From contig NZ_JNKI01000009.1 in assembly GCF_000702005.1 (NCBI RefSeq), forward strand, positions 1-64,000: DNA of 64,000 nucleotides, given 5' to 3'. How positions within the stretch are numbered: position 1 is the first letter of the stretch; each line of letters begins with the position of its first letter. The notes under the pieces were generated by a model that saw nothing but the letters and a program-made list of their open reading frames with translations, was not told the origin of the DNA and ran no database searches. Source of the stretch: Selenomonas sp. ND2010 (GTDB taxonomy: Bacteria > Bacillota > Negativicutes > Selenomonadales > Selenomonadaceae). The position numbers and the translations under genes are program-made. This document shows, piece by piece, positions 34,221 to 42,114 of this stretch.

Positions 34221-35963
34221 ATGATGCGTTCGCTTTTTTCCGGTGTATCCGGACTTAAATCTCATCAGACTCGTATGGATACCATTGGCAACAATATAGC
34301 CAATGTAAATACGACCGGTTTTAAATCCAGTCGTACGACTTTTGCCGATACCCTGTCCCAGACGCTGACAGGGGCGTCTTCGCCCAATGGCAATCTCGGT
34401 GGTACAAACCCGAAGCAGATTGGACTTGGTACTGGAGTAGCATCCATTGATATGATTTTTACGGATGGTTCGGTACAGTCTACCGGCAAGAACACCGATC
34501 TCTGTCTTTCCGGCAATGGTCTCTTTGTGGTAAATAGCGGAAATCAGCGTTATTATACGCGTGATGGTGCTTTTGAATTTGATGCAGAGGGCAACTACGT
34601 TCTGCCAGGTTCTGGTTTGTTTGTACAGGGCTGGATGGGCGAAAATGGTACCATTAATACTTCTGGTGCGGCTGGCAATATCCAGATTCCTGCGGGTAAG
34701 AGTATGGCAGCAGCAGCTTCGAGCATTGCGACTTATGCGAACAACCTCAATGCAGCAGCGCTGACGATTAAATCCATCAGTGGTGGCGGGAGTCAGGTTA
34801 CGAGCACAAAAGATTATGATAATGCTTCGCAGGGAAGTGTATCAGCAACGCAGGAAGGTCCGGTTACCCTTACGACGGCAGACGGAACGAATCCGGCCAA
34901 TCTGCAGTCGGGCTCGTATATCGTGGGAGGCAGCTATAAGGTAGCTAGCTATGCAACAGCTGCTGATGGAACGGCAACGCTGACTACCGGTCAGACGGCA
35001 ACCTTGACGTTAAGCGATGGTACGACGGCAACCGTATCGACAGGCTCGTTTAAAGTAGGCGATACTTATGGTACGGCGACGCCGCCATTGACTATTTCCT
35101 CAATCAGTGTAGAGACGACAATCAGTAAAATCACCAAAACGTATGTGTCGGAATCGGAGGCATCTTCTGCCAGCCCCATTACGCTTACGATGAGTGATGG
35201 ATCGAAAGTTACTGAAACGTCGGGAAAATATAAAGTTGGCAACAGCCTGCCGGTAACGACGACGCTGACGGCTTATGATACGTTGGGCAATGCACACAGC
35301 ATTCCGGTCTACTTCACGAAGACGAAAACCGATAGTACGACAGGGAATCAGTGGACGGTATCGGTAGCAACGGATGGTTCGGGTAAGGCTACGATTAAAG
35401 AAGACGATGGTAGTGAAACGGTTATCACGATGCCGGATACGATCCTCCAGTTTACAACGGATGGTAAACTGGACAGCGGTTCCAGCAGTGTTGACTTGAC
35501 GCTGCAAAATGGTGCGCAGGCCTCGCAGAGCATTACGCTGGTTATGGATTCACTTACTCAGTATGCTGGCAATAGTACGATCAACGGCAAGGCTGATGGA
35601 AATGCGGCAGGCACGCTTTCTAGTGTTTCGGTTGACAGCTCAGGCATCATCACGGGGACTTATACCAATGGTGTCAAGCAGGCTGAGGCACAGGTCGCGG
35701 TGGCACAGTTTACGAATGCTTCTGGTCTGCTGAAGACCGGTAACAGCCTGTATCAGGAGTCCAACAACTCCGGTACGGCAAATATCAAAACGGCTGCTGA
35801 TCTGGGTGTTACGATTACACCGTCGGCACTTGAGATGTCCAATGTCGATATCGCCAACGAATTCTCAGATATGATTGTTACCCAGCGTGGGTTCCAGTCC
35901 AATTCCAAGATTATCACGGTCGGCGATGAGATGCTTGAGACGATGATCAATATGAAACGCTGA
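34221..35963 (+). CDS. flgE: flagellar hook protein FlgE
   Basis: The structural subunit of the hook. The 580-residue product has the N-terminal D0 helix MRSLFSGVSGLKSHQTRMDTIGNNIANVNTTGFKSSRTTFAD, a DGAFEFDAEGNYVLPGSGLFVQGW segment, a long variable middle (about residues 170-360) rich in Thr, Ser, Gly and Ala, and a C-terminal D0 helix with NVDIANEFSDMIVTQRGFQSNSKIITVGDEMLETMINMKR. The middle contains three similar blocks (see findings). Longer than the 400-residue norm because of the repeats. ATG 34221 follows AAGGAAAGGAAG at 34200-34211. Confidence 0.96.
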   Translation: MMRSLFSGVSGLKSHQTRMDTIGNNIANVNTTGFKSSRTTFADTLSQTLTGASSPNGNLGGTNPKQIGLGTGVASIDMIFTDGSVQSTGKNTDLCLSGNGLFVVNSGNQRYYTRDGAFEFDAEGNYVLPGSGLFVQGWMGENGTINTSGAAGNIQIPAGKSMAAAASSIATYANNLNAAALTIKSISGGGSQVTSTKDYDNASQGSVSATQEGPVTLTTADGTNPANLQSGSYIVGGSYKVASYATAADGTATLTTGQTATLTLSDGTTATVSTGSFKVGDTYGTATPPLTISSISVETTISKITKTYVSESEASSASPITLTMSDGSKVTETSGKYKVGNSLPVTTTLTAYDTLGNAHSIPVYFTKTKTDSTTGNQWTVSVATDGSGKATIKEDDGSETVITMPDTILQFTTDGKLDSGSSSVDLTLQNGAQASQSITLVMDSLTQYAGNSTINGKADGNAAGTLSSVSVDSSGIITGTYTNGVKQAEAQVAVAQFTNASGLLKTGNSLYQESNNSGTANIKTAADLGVTITPSALEMSNVDIANEFSDMIVTQRGFQSNSKIITVGDEMLETMINMKR

Positions 35964-35981
35964 TAACGAAGGGGTTTAGGT

Positions 35982-36013
35982 AAAGGCTGATGTATGAAAA
36001 TACATCGGCCTTT
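35982..36013 (+). terminator. hairpin after flgE, probable partial terminator
   Basis: Thirteen-base arms (35982-35994 and 36001-36013, one G-T pair) around a six-base loop, ending TTTGTT. The T tract is weak, so it may only reduce read-through into flbD. Bases 36014-36151 hold no gene I can support. Confidence 0.5.
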
Positions 36014-36151
36014 GTTCATTAATTAGTGTTTCCTGAAAAATATTGCAGGATTTTTAGAGAAAGAGAAAAAAATAAAAGGGAAAATAGGGATGCGTGACGA
36101 AAATTAAGAGAATGAAGATGTATTGCAGAAAGGCAAGGAGATGGATCGTTC

Positions 36152-36352
36152 ATGATTAAACTCACAAAATTTAATTCCCGTACAAATAAAAAAGGAGAAT
36201 TTGTACTGAACGCCGAAATAATAGAGACAATAGAGGAAACGCCAGATACTGTTGTCACTTTGACAAACGGCAAAAAATTCATTGTCGATGAGCCAATGGA
36301 TGAAATCGTGCGTAGAGTTATGAAATATCGCCGTGCCTTGCATCAATTTTGA
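36152..36352 (+). CDS. flbD: flagellar protein FlbD/SwrD
   Basis: A 66-residue protein of the FlbD (YlzI/SwrD) family, encoded between flgE and fliL in Bacillus and Clostridia. SwrD raises flagellar power in B. subtilis by an unknown route. It begins IKLTKFNS and contains LNAEIIETIEETPDTVVTLTNGKKFIVDEPMDEIVRRVMKYRR, the family core with a conserved NGKK(F/Y)xV. The start ATG is preceded by AAGGAGA at about 36134-36140. Confidence 0.9.
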   Translation: MIKLTKFNSRTNKKGEFVLNAEIIETIEETPDTVVTLTNGKKFIVDEPMDEIVRRVMKYRRALHQF

Positions 36353-36354
36353 TG

Positions 36355-36382
36355 TAGACAAATTATAAACTCTTGGTATAAT
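36355..36382 (+). promoter_or_regulatory. internal promoter before fliL
   Basis: TAGACA (36355-36360) and perfect TATAAT (36377-36382) are 16 bases apart, with a TGG extension at 36374-36376. Strong enough to add expression of fliL and later genes beyond the flgE hairpin. Confidence 0.5.
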
Positions 36383-36414
36383 GAGAAAGTAGCTTTTTAT
36401 GGGAGGAGTATCAG

Positions 36415-36921
36415 ATGGCAGACGAACAAAAGGAAACAGAAGCTGCGCCAGAAGAAAAAAAGAAAAAATCACCGATTATCTTGGTGGTAATTCTGGTTCT
36501 GGTGGGTCTTGTACTGGCAGCAGGTATCTCGTTTGTTATTACTACAAAGATGATGAAGGATACTGCCACGGAGTCAGTCAGTGAGCATCATGATCCGGGA
36601 GTTTTCATCAAACTGGGAGATGCAAAAGAGGGAATCATGGTCAACGTTGGTGGCCAGAAAGCAGGGAAGTTCTTAAAGGCAGGTATTGTTCTTGAGATGA
36701 ACCCTGGCAAGAAGGACAATATCCTTGAAGGAAAGCTCCAGCCGATGGCTGAGACGAAAATCCTTGATACCACGATGCAGATCCTCAGAAGCGCTAAACT
36801 CGATGAGTTTGATGCGACGAAACAGGACGAGCTAAAAAAGAAAATCAAAGATGAACTCAATACGAAGCTCGGCGCAGGGTCGGTCTACGATGTATATATC
36901 ACAAGCTTCCTGCTCCAGTAA
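36415..36921 (+). CDS. fliL: flagellar basal body-associated protein FliL
   Basis: A bitopic protein around the stator that supports torque. The 168 residues have a Lys/Glu-rich N-terminus, a membrane helix (about residues 20-42, IILVVILVLVGLVLAAGISFVI) and a C-terminal periplasmic domain of the FliL family (EDHDPGVFIKLGDAKEGIMVNV-like start, LEMNPGKKD, DTTMQILRSAKLDEFDATKQDELKKKIKDELNTKL, VYDVYITSFLLQ). The start ATG has GGGAGGAG at 36402-36409. It lies directly upstream of fliM. Confidence 0.93.
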   Translation: MADEQKETEAAPEEKKKKSPIILVVILVLVGLVLAAGISFVITTKMMKDTATESVSEHHDPGVFIKLGDAKEGIMVNVGGQKAGKFLKAGIVLEMNPGKKDNILEGKLQPMAETKILDTTMQILRSAKLDEFDATKQDELKKKIKDELNTKLGAGSVYDVYITSFLLQ

Positions 36922-36955
36922 GATGAGAAAAGCATAGCAGGAAGGAGGACGAAGG

Positions 36956-37960
36956 TTGGCAGATGACGTACTATCCCAATCTGAGATAGATAAACTGCTT
37001 TCAGCACTGTCAGACGGAACAGTATCCGCAGAAGAAGTCAAAGCAGATGAAGAACAAAAGAAAATAAAGACCTATGATTTCAAGCGGCCGGACAAGTTCT
37101 CCAAGGATCAGATTCGAACCTTGTTCATGCTTCATGAGAGTTTTTCCAGATTGTTGAATACCTATTTGTCTACGCATTTGCGTACTTTGGTAAATGTTGA
37201 GGTGGCATCGGTTGAACAGCTCACTTATCAGGAGTTCGTTCAATCACTAGCCAATCCATCGGTTATCAGCATTCTGGCAGTTCCACCGCTTAAGGGAAAC
37301 ATCATCCTGGAAGTCAATACGGAAATTGCCTTTGCTTTCATTGACCGTGTTTTTGGTGGTGAGGGCAAGACGGGAATCAAGCCCCGCGTCCTGACAGAAA
37401 TAGAAGAAGTCGTTATGAAACGCTTTATCGATACTGCGATGGGGCATTTAAAAGAGGCTTGGTCTAATGTGGTGGAGTTCCGTCCTAGTTTGGAAGCAAC
37501 AGAGTCTAATCCTCAGTTTACCCAGATCGTGCCGCCAAGCGACATGGTTGTTATCGTCACGATTCAAATGAAGGTTGGCGAGGTTGAGGGCATGATGAAT
37601 ATATGTATTCCATATCTTGTATTGGAACCAGTCATGTCCAAGCTGACCACAACCTTCTGGGTGGCTTCATCGGTATCGAAGGATGATGACCCGGAACAGG
37701 TCAAAATACTGCAGAAAAAGATTGAGCGCACTGAGGTGCCATTCGTTGTCCAATTGGGCAGTGTCGATATCACGATAAACGAGTTCTTGACGCTTGGGTT
37801 TGGTGATGTCTTGCAAATGGATGCTAAGGTGGATGATAACTTGCTCTGCATGGTGGGGCATAAGCCAAAATTCTATTGCCGGCCGGGCACATCCGGAAAG
37901 AAAATGGCAGTACAGATTACAAAAATAATTAACGAAGGAGATGAAGATACTGATGAGTGA
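36956..37960 (+). CDS. fliM: flagellar motor switch protein FliM
   Basis: C-ring protein that binds CheY-P and switches rotation. The 334 residues start ADDVLSQSEIDKLLSALSDG, where LSQSEIDKLL is the CheY-P binding peptide, then the CheC-like middle domain (FSKDQIRTLFMLHESFSRLLNTYLSTHLRTLVNVEVASVEQLTYQEFV) and the C-terminal SpoA/FliN-like domain ending in a MAVQITKIINEGDEDTDE tail. The start is TTG 36956, seven bases after AAGGAGG (36942-36948). It overlaps fliY by eight bases. Confidence 0.96.
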   Translation: MADDVLSQSEIDKLLSALSDGTVSAEEVKADEEQKKIKTYDFKRPDKFSKDQIRTLFMLHESFSRLLNTYLSTHLRTLVNVEVASVEQLTYQEFVQSLANPSVISILAVPPLKGNIILEVNTEIAFAFIDRVFGGEGKTGIKPRVLTEIEEVVMKRFIDTAMGHLKEAWSNVVEFRPSLEATESNPQFTQIVPPSDMVVIVTIQMKVGEVEGMMNICIPYLVLEPVMSKLTTTFWVASSVSKDDDPEQVKILQKKIERTEVPFVVQLGSVDITINEFLTLGFGDVLQMDAKVDDNLLCMVGHKPKFYCRPGTSGKKMAVQITKIINEGDEDTDE

Positions 37961-39194
37961 CGATATGATCTCGCAAGAGGAGATTGACGCCCTGCTGAAC
38001 GGCGGTGCTATACCGGACGCAGGCGATGCAGCCCCCGCGGGAGAGTCGGAGGCAGCAGCTGAACCTGCCGCAGACAGTAGTTCATCTCAGCTCGATGATG
38101 TACTCACAGATGTCGAAAAAGATGCGTTAGGGGAAATCGGTAATATATCGATGGGGAGTGCTGCAACAACCCTTTCAGTATTACTGGGACACAAGGTAAG
38201 CATTACGACACCTACGGTGTCTGTTGCGACCATGAGTATCATTCAAGAGCAGTATCCAATGCCGTACCTCATTGTTGAGGTCGGATATACGATTGGTATA
38301 GATGGCAATAATGTTCTGGCTATTCAAGCACAGGATGCGGCAATCATCGCAGACCTTATGATGGGTGGCGACGGCACGAATCCCGATACAGAAATCAATG
38401 AAATCGCAATGAGTGCTGTCGGTGAGTCGATGAACCAGATGATGGGCACCGTGGCAACGTCGCTTTCTACGATGTTCAATAAGAAAATCGACATTTCTCC
38501 GCCCAAAGTCAACTTGATTGATTTTGGCAGTGAAGATAAGGTTACGGAACTGGTCGGCAAGGATGAGCCGGTGGTTCGCACATCTTTCCGCATGGAAGTA
38601 GATGGGCTGATTGATAGCGAAATTATGCAGATTCTTCCGGTATCGGTGGCAAAGGAAATGGTTGAGTCGCTGACAAATGGTTCGGCAGAGGAAGAGCCAG
38701 AGCCAGCTCCTGCACCGGCACCAGCACCAGCACCAGCACCAGCACCAGCTCCAGCTCCAGCGGCTGCTGCGGCACCAGCGCCAGCGCCAGCTGCACCGGC
38801 TGCTGCGCCACCGCCAATGGCAGCGGCTCCTGCCGCTGGTTATGGCATGGCAATGCAGCCGCATGTGGCAACAAATGTCCCGGTTCAGTCGGCGCAGTTC
38901 ACGCCGCTTAACATGCAGCCCGTTCAGGTCAATGACGCGAATATCGGCTTGATCCTGGATGTGCCGCTTTCCGTAACGGTTGAGTTGGGACGCACGAAAA
39001 AATCAATCAAGGAAATTCTCGAGCTTACGAACGGTTCAATCGTAGAGCTCGAGAAGTTAGCTGGCGAGCCAGTGGACATTCAGGTTAACGGGAAATTCCT
39101 GGCGAAGGGCGAAGTTGTCGTTATCGATGAGAACTTTGGCGTTCGTATTACCGAGATAGCAAGTCCGGCAGAGCGAGCTGCAAAACTCCAGTAA
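37953..39194 (+). CDS. fliY: flagellar motor switch phosphatase FliY (FliN-type C-terminus)
   Basis: A combined C-ring protein and CheY-P phosphatase characteristic of Bacillus-type chemotaxis. The 413-residue product begins DDMISQEEIDALLNGG (CheY-P-binding-like), then a CheC-type domain with two ExxN...P phosphatase motifs (EIGNISMGSAATTLSVLLGHKVSITTP and GESMNQMMGTVATSLSTMFNKKIDISPP), a Pro/Ala linker (about residues 249-291) and a FliN-type C-terminal SpoA domain (IGLILDVPLSVTVELGRTKKSIKEILEL, FLAKGEVVVIDENFGVRITEI). The start is ATG 37953 with GAAGGAGA at 37934-37941; ATG 37941 is also in frame. Confidence 0.95.
   Translation: MSDDMISQEEIDALLNGGAIPDAGDAAPAGESEAAAEPAADSSSSQLDDVLTDVEKDALGEIGNISMGSAATTLSVLLGHKVSITTPTVSVATMSIIQEQYPMPYLIVEVGYTIGIDGNNVLAIQAQDAAIIADLMMGGDGTNPDTEINEIAMSAVGESMNQMMGTVATSLSTMFNKKIDISPPKVNLIDFGSEDKVTELVGKDEPVVRTSFRMEVDGLIDSEIMQILPVSVAKEMVESLTNGSAEEEPEPAPAPAPAPAPAPAPAPAPAAAAAPAPAPAAPAAAPPPMAAAPAAGYGMAMQPHVATNVPVQSAQFTPLNMQPVQVNDANIGLILDVPLSVTVELGRTKKSIKEILELTNGSIVELEKLAGEPVDIQVNGKFLAKGEVVVIDENFGVRITEIASPAERAAKLQ
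38712..38760 (+). repeat. hexanucleotide tandem repeat coding Ala-Pro linker in fliY
   Basis: A GCACCA-type six-base unit is repeated about seven times with few changes, giving the Ala-Pro dipeptide linker of FliY; each unit adds two residues. Such repeats change length by slippage without shifting the frame. Confidence 0.8.
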
Positions 39195-39230
39195 TCCACT
39201 GAGAAGCTGGAGATAGGCGGACACGTGCTC

Positions 39231-39259
39231 TTGCCTACCAATGGACTTTCTTATATAAT
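39231..39259 (+). promoter_or_regulatory. possible internal promoter before cheY
   Basis: TTGCCT (39231-39236) and perfect TATAAT (39254-39259) are 17 bases apart in the 121-base gap before cheY. The -35 box lies in the right arm of a TAGGC/GCCTA inverted repeat. Confidence 0.5.
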
Positions 39260-39315
39260 TAAGTTAAAGTTGAACCAAGTCGAATGATTTCTTTAAAGAT
39301 GAGGAGAGATGAAAC

Positions 39316-39678
39316 ATGGCAGTACGAGTTTTGGTCGTTGACGATGCGGCATTCATGAGAATGATGGTTAAGGACATTCTCTCGAAGAATGGCTATGAAG
39401 TTGTTGGCGAAGCTGAGAATGGGATGAAAGCTCTGGAGAAATATCAGGAGCTTAAACCAGATCTTGTTACCATGGATATCACGATGCCGGAGATGGATGG
39501 CATCAGTGCGGTTAAAGAGATTAAAAAAGTTGACCCGAATGCCAAGATTGTTATGTGCAGCGCCATGGGCCAGCAGGCAATGGTTATTGAAGCAATTCAG
39601 GCCGGTGCCCGTGACTTTATTGTAAAGCCGTTTCAGGCAGACCGTGTTCTGGAGGCTGTCCGTAAAGCAGTAGGCTAA
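39316..39678 (+). CDS. cheY: chemotaxis response regulator CheY
   Basis: A single receiver domain that, phosphorylated by CheA, binds the switch. The 120 residues have the acidic pair in VLVVDDAAF (D9, D10), the phosphorylated Asp near D54 in LVTMDITMPEMDG, the Thr/Ser-type motif in MCSAMGQQAM and the Lys in FIVKPFQ. AGATGAGGAGAG at 39297-39308 precedes the start. It lies after fliY, as in Bacillus. FliY and CheC would be its phosphatases. Confidence 0.97.
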   Translation: MAVRVLVVDDAAFMRMMVKDILSKNGYEVVGEAENGMKALEKYQELKPDLVTMDITMPEMDGISAVKEIKKVDPNAKIVMCSAMGQQAMVIEAIQAGARDFIVKPFQADRVLEAVRKAVG

Positions 39679-40202
39679 TGGAGAGAAAATATATTCTATT
39701 GACGTGTGCCGTGGGGATACTGGTAACTCTGTTTCTGATGGATCCTGCCTTGGCTGCTGAAGAAGCAGCCAAGGGCGGGTATCTGTCCGGATATGAGAAT
39801 ACCGACCCCAAGCCATCGTCGATTTCCTGGTGGTCGACAATTGCTTATTTGGTCAGCCTTTTTGCCATATTTATTTTTGTGGTAGGGCTGGCTTATTTTG
39901 CTGCTCGTTTTCTCGGTGGTCATTTTGCCCAACAGAAAATGGGGTATGGCGGAAAGATCTTGTCGCATTTACCGTTAGGGCCCAATCGTTCCGTATGTAT
40001 TATGGAGATGGCGGGGCGTGTGTTCATGCTGGGGGTTACTGAGCATTCGATAACGCTTTTGACCGAAATTACCGACATGGATGAGATTGATCGTCTTCAT
40101 CGTGAGGAGCAGAAAGGCTTAAAAGTTCCGGAGATGTTTTCGCAGCAATTCGGTGCGCTTTCGGACTTTGTCCAGAAGGTTCCACCGATTTTCCGCAAGT
40201 AA
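39678..40202 (+). CDS. fliO: flagellar biosynthetic protein FliO (FliZ)
   Basis: A 174-residue membrane protein that promotes assembly of the FliP-FliQ-FliR export gate. It has an N-terminal hydrophobic stretch that looks like a cleavable signal (residues 1-26, MERKYILLTCAVGILVTLFLMDPALA), a second membrane helix (about 53-76, IAYLVSLFAIFIFVVGLAYFAARFL) and a conserved KILSHLPLGPNRSVCIMEMAGRVFMLGVTEHSITLLTEI segment. The start ATG overlaps the cheY stop (TAATG). Between cheY and fliP as expected in Bacillus (fliZ). Confidence 0.87.
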   Translation: MERKYILLTCAVGILVTLFLMDPALAAEEAAKGGYLSGYENTDPKPSSISWWSTIAYLVSLFAIFIFVVGLAYFAARFLGGHFAQQKMGYGGKILSHLPLGPNRSVCIMEMAGRVFMLGVTEHSITLLTEITDMDEIDRLHREEQKGLKVPEMFSQQFGALSDFVQKVPPIFRK

Positions 40203-40254
40203 CGGTATGGTTGATTCGAATGTACGAAAAGAAACAAGAAGGGGTTGTAGGCGC

Positions 40255-41010
40255 TTGAAACGTCGGGATGTTTTTATCCTGTTGGGAGGTTTGTTTCTCC
40301 TGATTTTTATGACCAATGACGCTTTGGCAGCGCCTTTGATTCCTGCAGTCAATGTGGATGTGGGTTCGTCGAACAAACCGCAGGACGTCGCTGTGACGCT
40401 GCAGGTTATGGCTCTGCTGACGATATTGACATTAGCACCGGGAATCCTGATCATGACGACATCATTTGTACGGATTGTCGTTGTCATTGGCTTCCTGCGC
40501 AATGCACTGTCAACGCAGAATGTACCACCGAATCAGGTGGTAATTGCTTTGTCATTGTTTTTGACTTTTTATATCATGGCTCCTTACTGGGGACAGGCAA
40601 ATGAAAATGGACTTCAACCCTATATGGCTGGGCAAATTACCCAGGAAGAGGCGTTGGACAATGTGGCGGCGCCAATCCGCGAGTTCATGTTCAAGCAGAC
40701 ACGTGAATCGGACTTAGCGCTGTTTGTCAATTTATCCGATGCTGAGCGCCCCGATGGACCGGAAGATGTCTCAACGTTTACGTTGATTCCGGCCTTTATC
40801 ATCAGTGAGCTCAAAACGGCATTCCAAATTGGCTTTATGATTTATGTGCCGTTTATCGTCATTGATATGATTGTAGCAAGTACCTTGATGTCCATGGGCA
40901 TGATGATGCTGCCACCAGTTATGATATCACTGCCGTTTAAAATTTTGCTGTTTGTCATGGTGGATGGCTGGCATTTATTGATTAAATCTCTTATTGTCAG
41001 CTTTAAGTAG
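40255..41010 (+). CDS. fliP: flagellar export gate protein FliP
   Basis: Core of the type III export channel. The product of about 251 residues has an N-terminal signal peptide (LKRRDVFILLGGLFLLIFMTNDALA), then four membrane helices and the conserved APGILIMTTSFVRIVVVIGFLRNALSTQNVPPNQVVIALSLFLTFYIM, FMFKQTRESDLALFVNL, TLIPAFIISELKTAFQIGFMIYVPFIVIDMIVAS and MGMMMLPPVMISLPFKILLFVMVDGWHLL. I chose TTG 40255 because the signal peptide then starts correctly, after AGAAGGGG at 40236-40243; ATG 40207 would add 16 residues and has no good Shine-Dalgarno. Confidence 0.93.
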   Translation: MKRRDVFILLGGLFLLIFMTNDALAAPLIPAVNVDVGSSNKPQDVAVTLQVMALLTILTLAPGILIMTTSFVRIVVVIGFLRNALSTQNVPPNQVVIALSLFLTFYIMAPYWGQANENGLQPYMAGQITQEEALDNVAAPIREFMFKQTRESDLALFVNLSDAERPDGPEDVSTFTLIPAFIISELKTAFQIGFMIYVPFIVIDMIVASTLMSMGMMMLPPVMISLPFKILLFVMVDGWHLLIKSLIVSFK

Positions 41011-41040
41011 CTGAGGAGATGGATGAGGAGGTTTGTTGCA

Positions 41041-41310
41041 ATGTCGGGAGATCTGGTGGTCCAGCTTGGACAGGAGGCCTTGTTTATTGTCATGCTGGTG
41101 TCTGCTCCTATGCTTGGGCTAGGCTTGATTGTCGGTCTCTTGGTCAGTGTGTTTCAGGCAACGACTTCCATTCAGGAGCAGACACTGGCTTTTATTCCTA
41201 AAATCATTGCTGTTTTTGTGGCTATTTTGATATTTGGTCCATGGATGCTTCGTATTATGGTGGAATATTTGACAAATGTTTTGGTCAATTTGCCATCCTA
41301 TATTGGCTGA
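41041..41310 (+). CDS. fliQ: flagellar export gate protein FliQ
   Basis: A small two-helix membrane protein of 89 residues, part of the export gate: SGDLVVQLGQEALFIVMLVSAPMLGLGLIVGLLVSVFQATTSIQEQTLAFIPKIIAVFVAILIFGPWML with the family signature FQATTSIQEQTL. Start ATG 41041, with GAGGAGG at 41025-41031. An ATG at 41023 would place the ribosome site inside the gene. Confidence 0.96.
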   Translation: MSGDLVVQLGQEALFIVMLVSAPMLGLGLIVGLLVSVFQATTSIQEQTLAFIPKIIAVFVAILIFGPWMLRIMVEYLTNVLVNLPSYIG

Positions 41311-41321
41311 AGGAGTGAATA

Positions 41322-42104
41322 ATGGATTTCTATGATCTTTTAGAGGGGCATGCAGCAGTTTTTATGCTTCTGATGACCCGGGTCAGTGGGATATTTGTTA
41401 TTTCTCCGTTCTTTGGCAGTCTGAATATCCCTGTGTATTTTCGTGCCGCGGCATCTTTGGCCTTTGCTATTGTATTGTTTCCGGTAATCGATAATTTTTC
41501 GGATATTCATGCACCGGCATCAATATGGGCCTATTCCTTTGCGGTTTTATCCGAGCTGTTTATCGGCTGGCTTATTGGTTTTGTGGCTTATATTTCCTTT
41601 GCGGCAATTACGATGGCCGGCAAGGTAATGGATATGCAGGTCGGTTTTGCCATTGTAAATGTAATGGATCCAACTTCCGGTCAGCAGATGCCGCTTATCG
41701 GAAGTTTTCTTTATAATTTAACCGTCATTGTGTTCTTAGTAGTAAATGGACATCATATGCTCATTGATGCCTTGTTTGAAAGTTTTAAGATGGTTCCGTT
41801 GCTGACCATGGAACCTTCCTTATCGTTGCCGATGATTATTGCAAATTTCACTACAGGCATATTCCTGACGGGCATGAAGATTGCCATGCCGGTGACATTT
41901 GCAATCTTGCTGACAAATGTAGGGCTGGGAATTCTGGCTCGTACAATGCCGCAGATGAACATCTTTGTTGTTGGTATTCCGATGCAGCTTACTGTTGGTA
42001 TTCTTATTTTATCGATGGTACTGCCTTTTTATGTGTTATTCCTGGATGTGCTGTTCAATGAAATGTATGGAAATATCACAATTGCATTACAGGCATTGCA
42101 GTAG
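41322..42104 (+). CDS. fliR: flagellar export gate protein FliR
   Basis: Six-helix membrane component of the export gate, 260 residues. It shows the FliR pattern of hydrophobic helices with MTRVSGIFVISPFFGSLNIPVYFRAAASLAFAIVLFP, the helix MDMQVGFAIVNVMDPTSGQQMPLIGSF and the C-terminal MPQMNIFVVGIPMQLTVGILILSMVLPFYVLFL. The order fliQ-fliR-flhB-flhA is kept. Eleven bases separate it from fliQ. The stop lies ten bases before flhB. Confidence 0.96.
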   Translation: MDFYDLLEGHAAVFMLLMTRVSGIFVISPFFGSLNIPVYFRAAASLAFAIVLFPVIDNFSDIHAPASIWAYSFAVLSELFIGWLIGFVAYISFAAITMAGKVMDMQVGFAIVNVMDPTSGQQMPLIGSFLYNLTVIVFLVVNGHHMLIDALFESFKMVPLLTMEPSLSLPMIIANFTTGIFLTGMKIAMPVTFAILLTNVGLGILARTMPQMNIFVVGIPMQLTVGILILSMVLPFYVLFLDVLFNEMYGNITIALQALQ

Positions 42105-42114
42105 AAGTCCCTTA

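Noticed and set aside
34994-35260. Flagellin or adhesin domain inserted into flgE by transfer
   Set aside because: The blocks are in frame, share the composition of the rest of the gene, and no boundary or direct repeat is visible.
38712-38760. CRISPR-like array
   Set aside because: The repeat unit is only six bases, without spacers, and codes for an Ala-Pro linker.
41965-42114. Longer FlhB start within fliR
   Set aside because: The added 50 residues do not resemble FlhB and run through the fliR gene in another frame.
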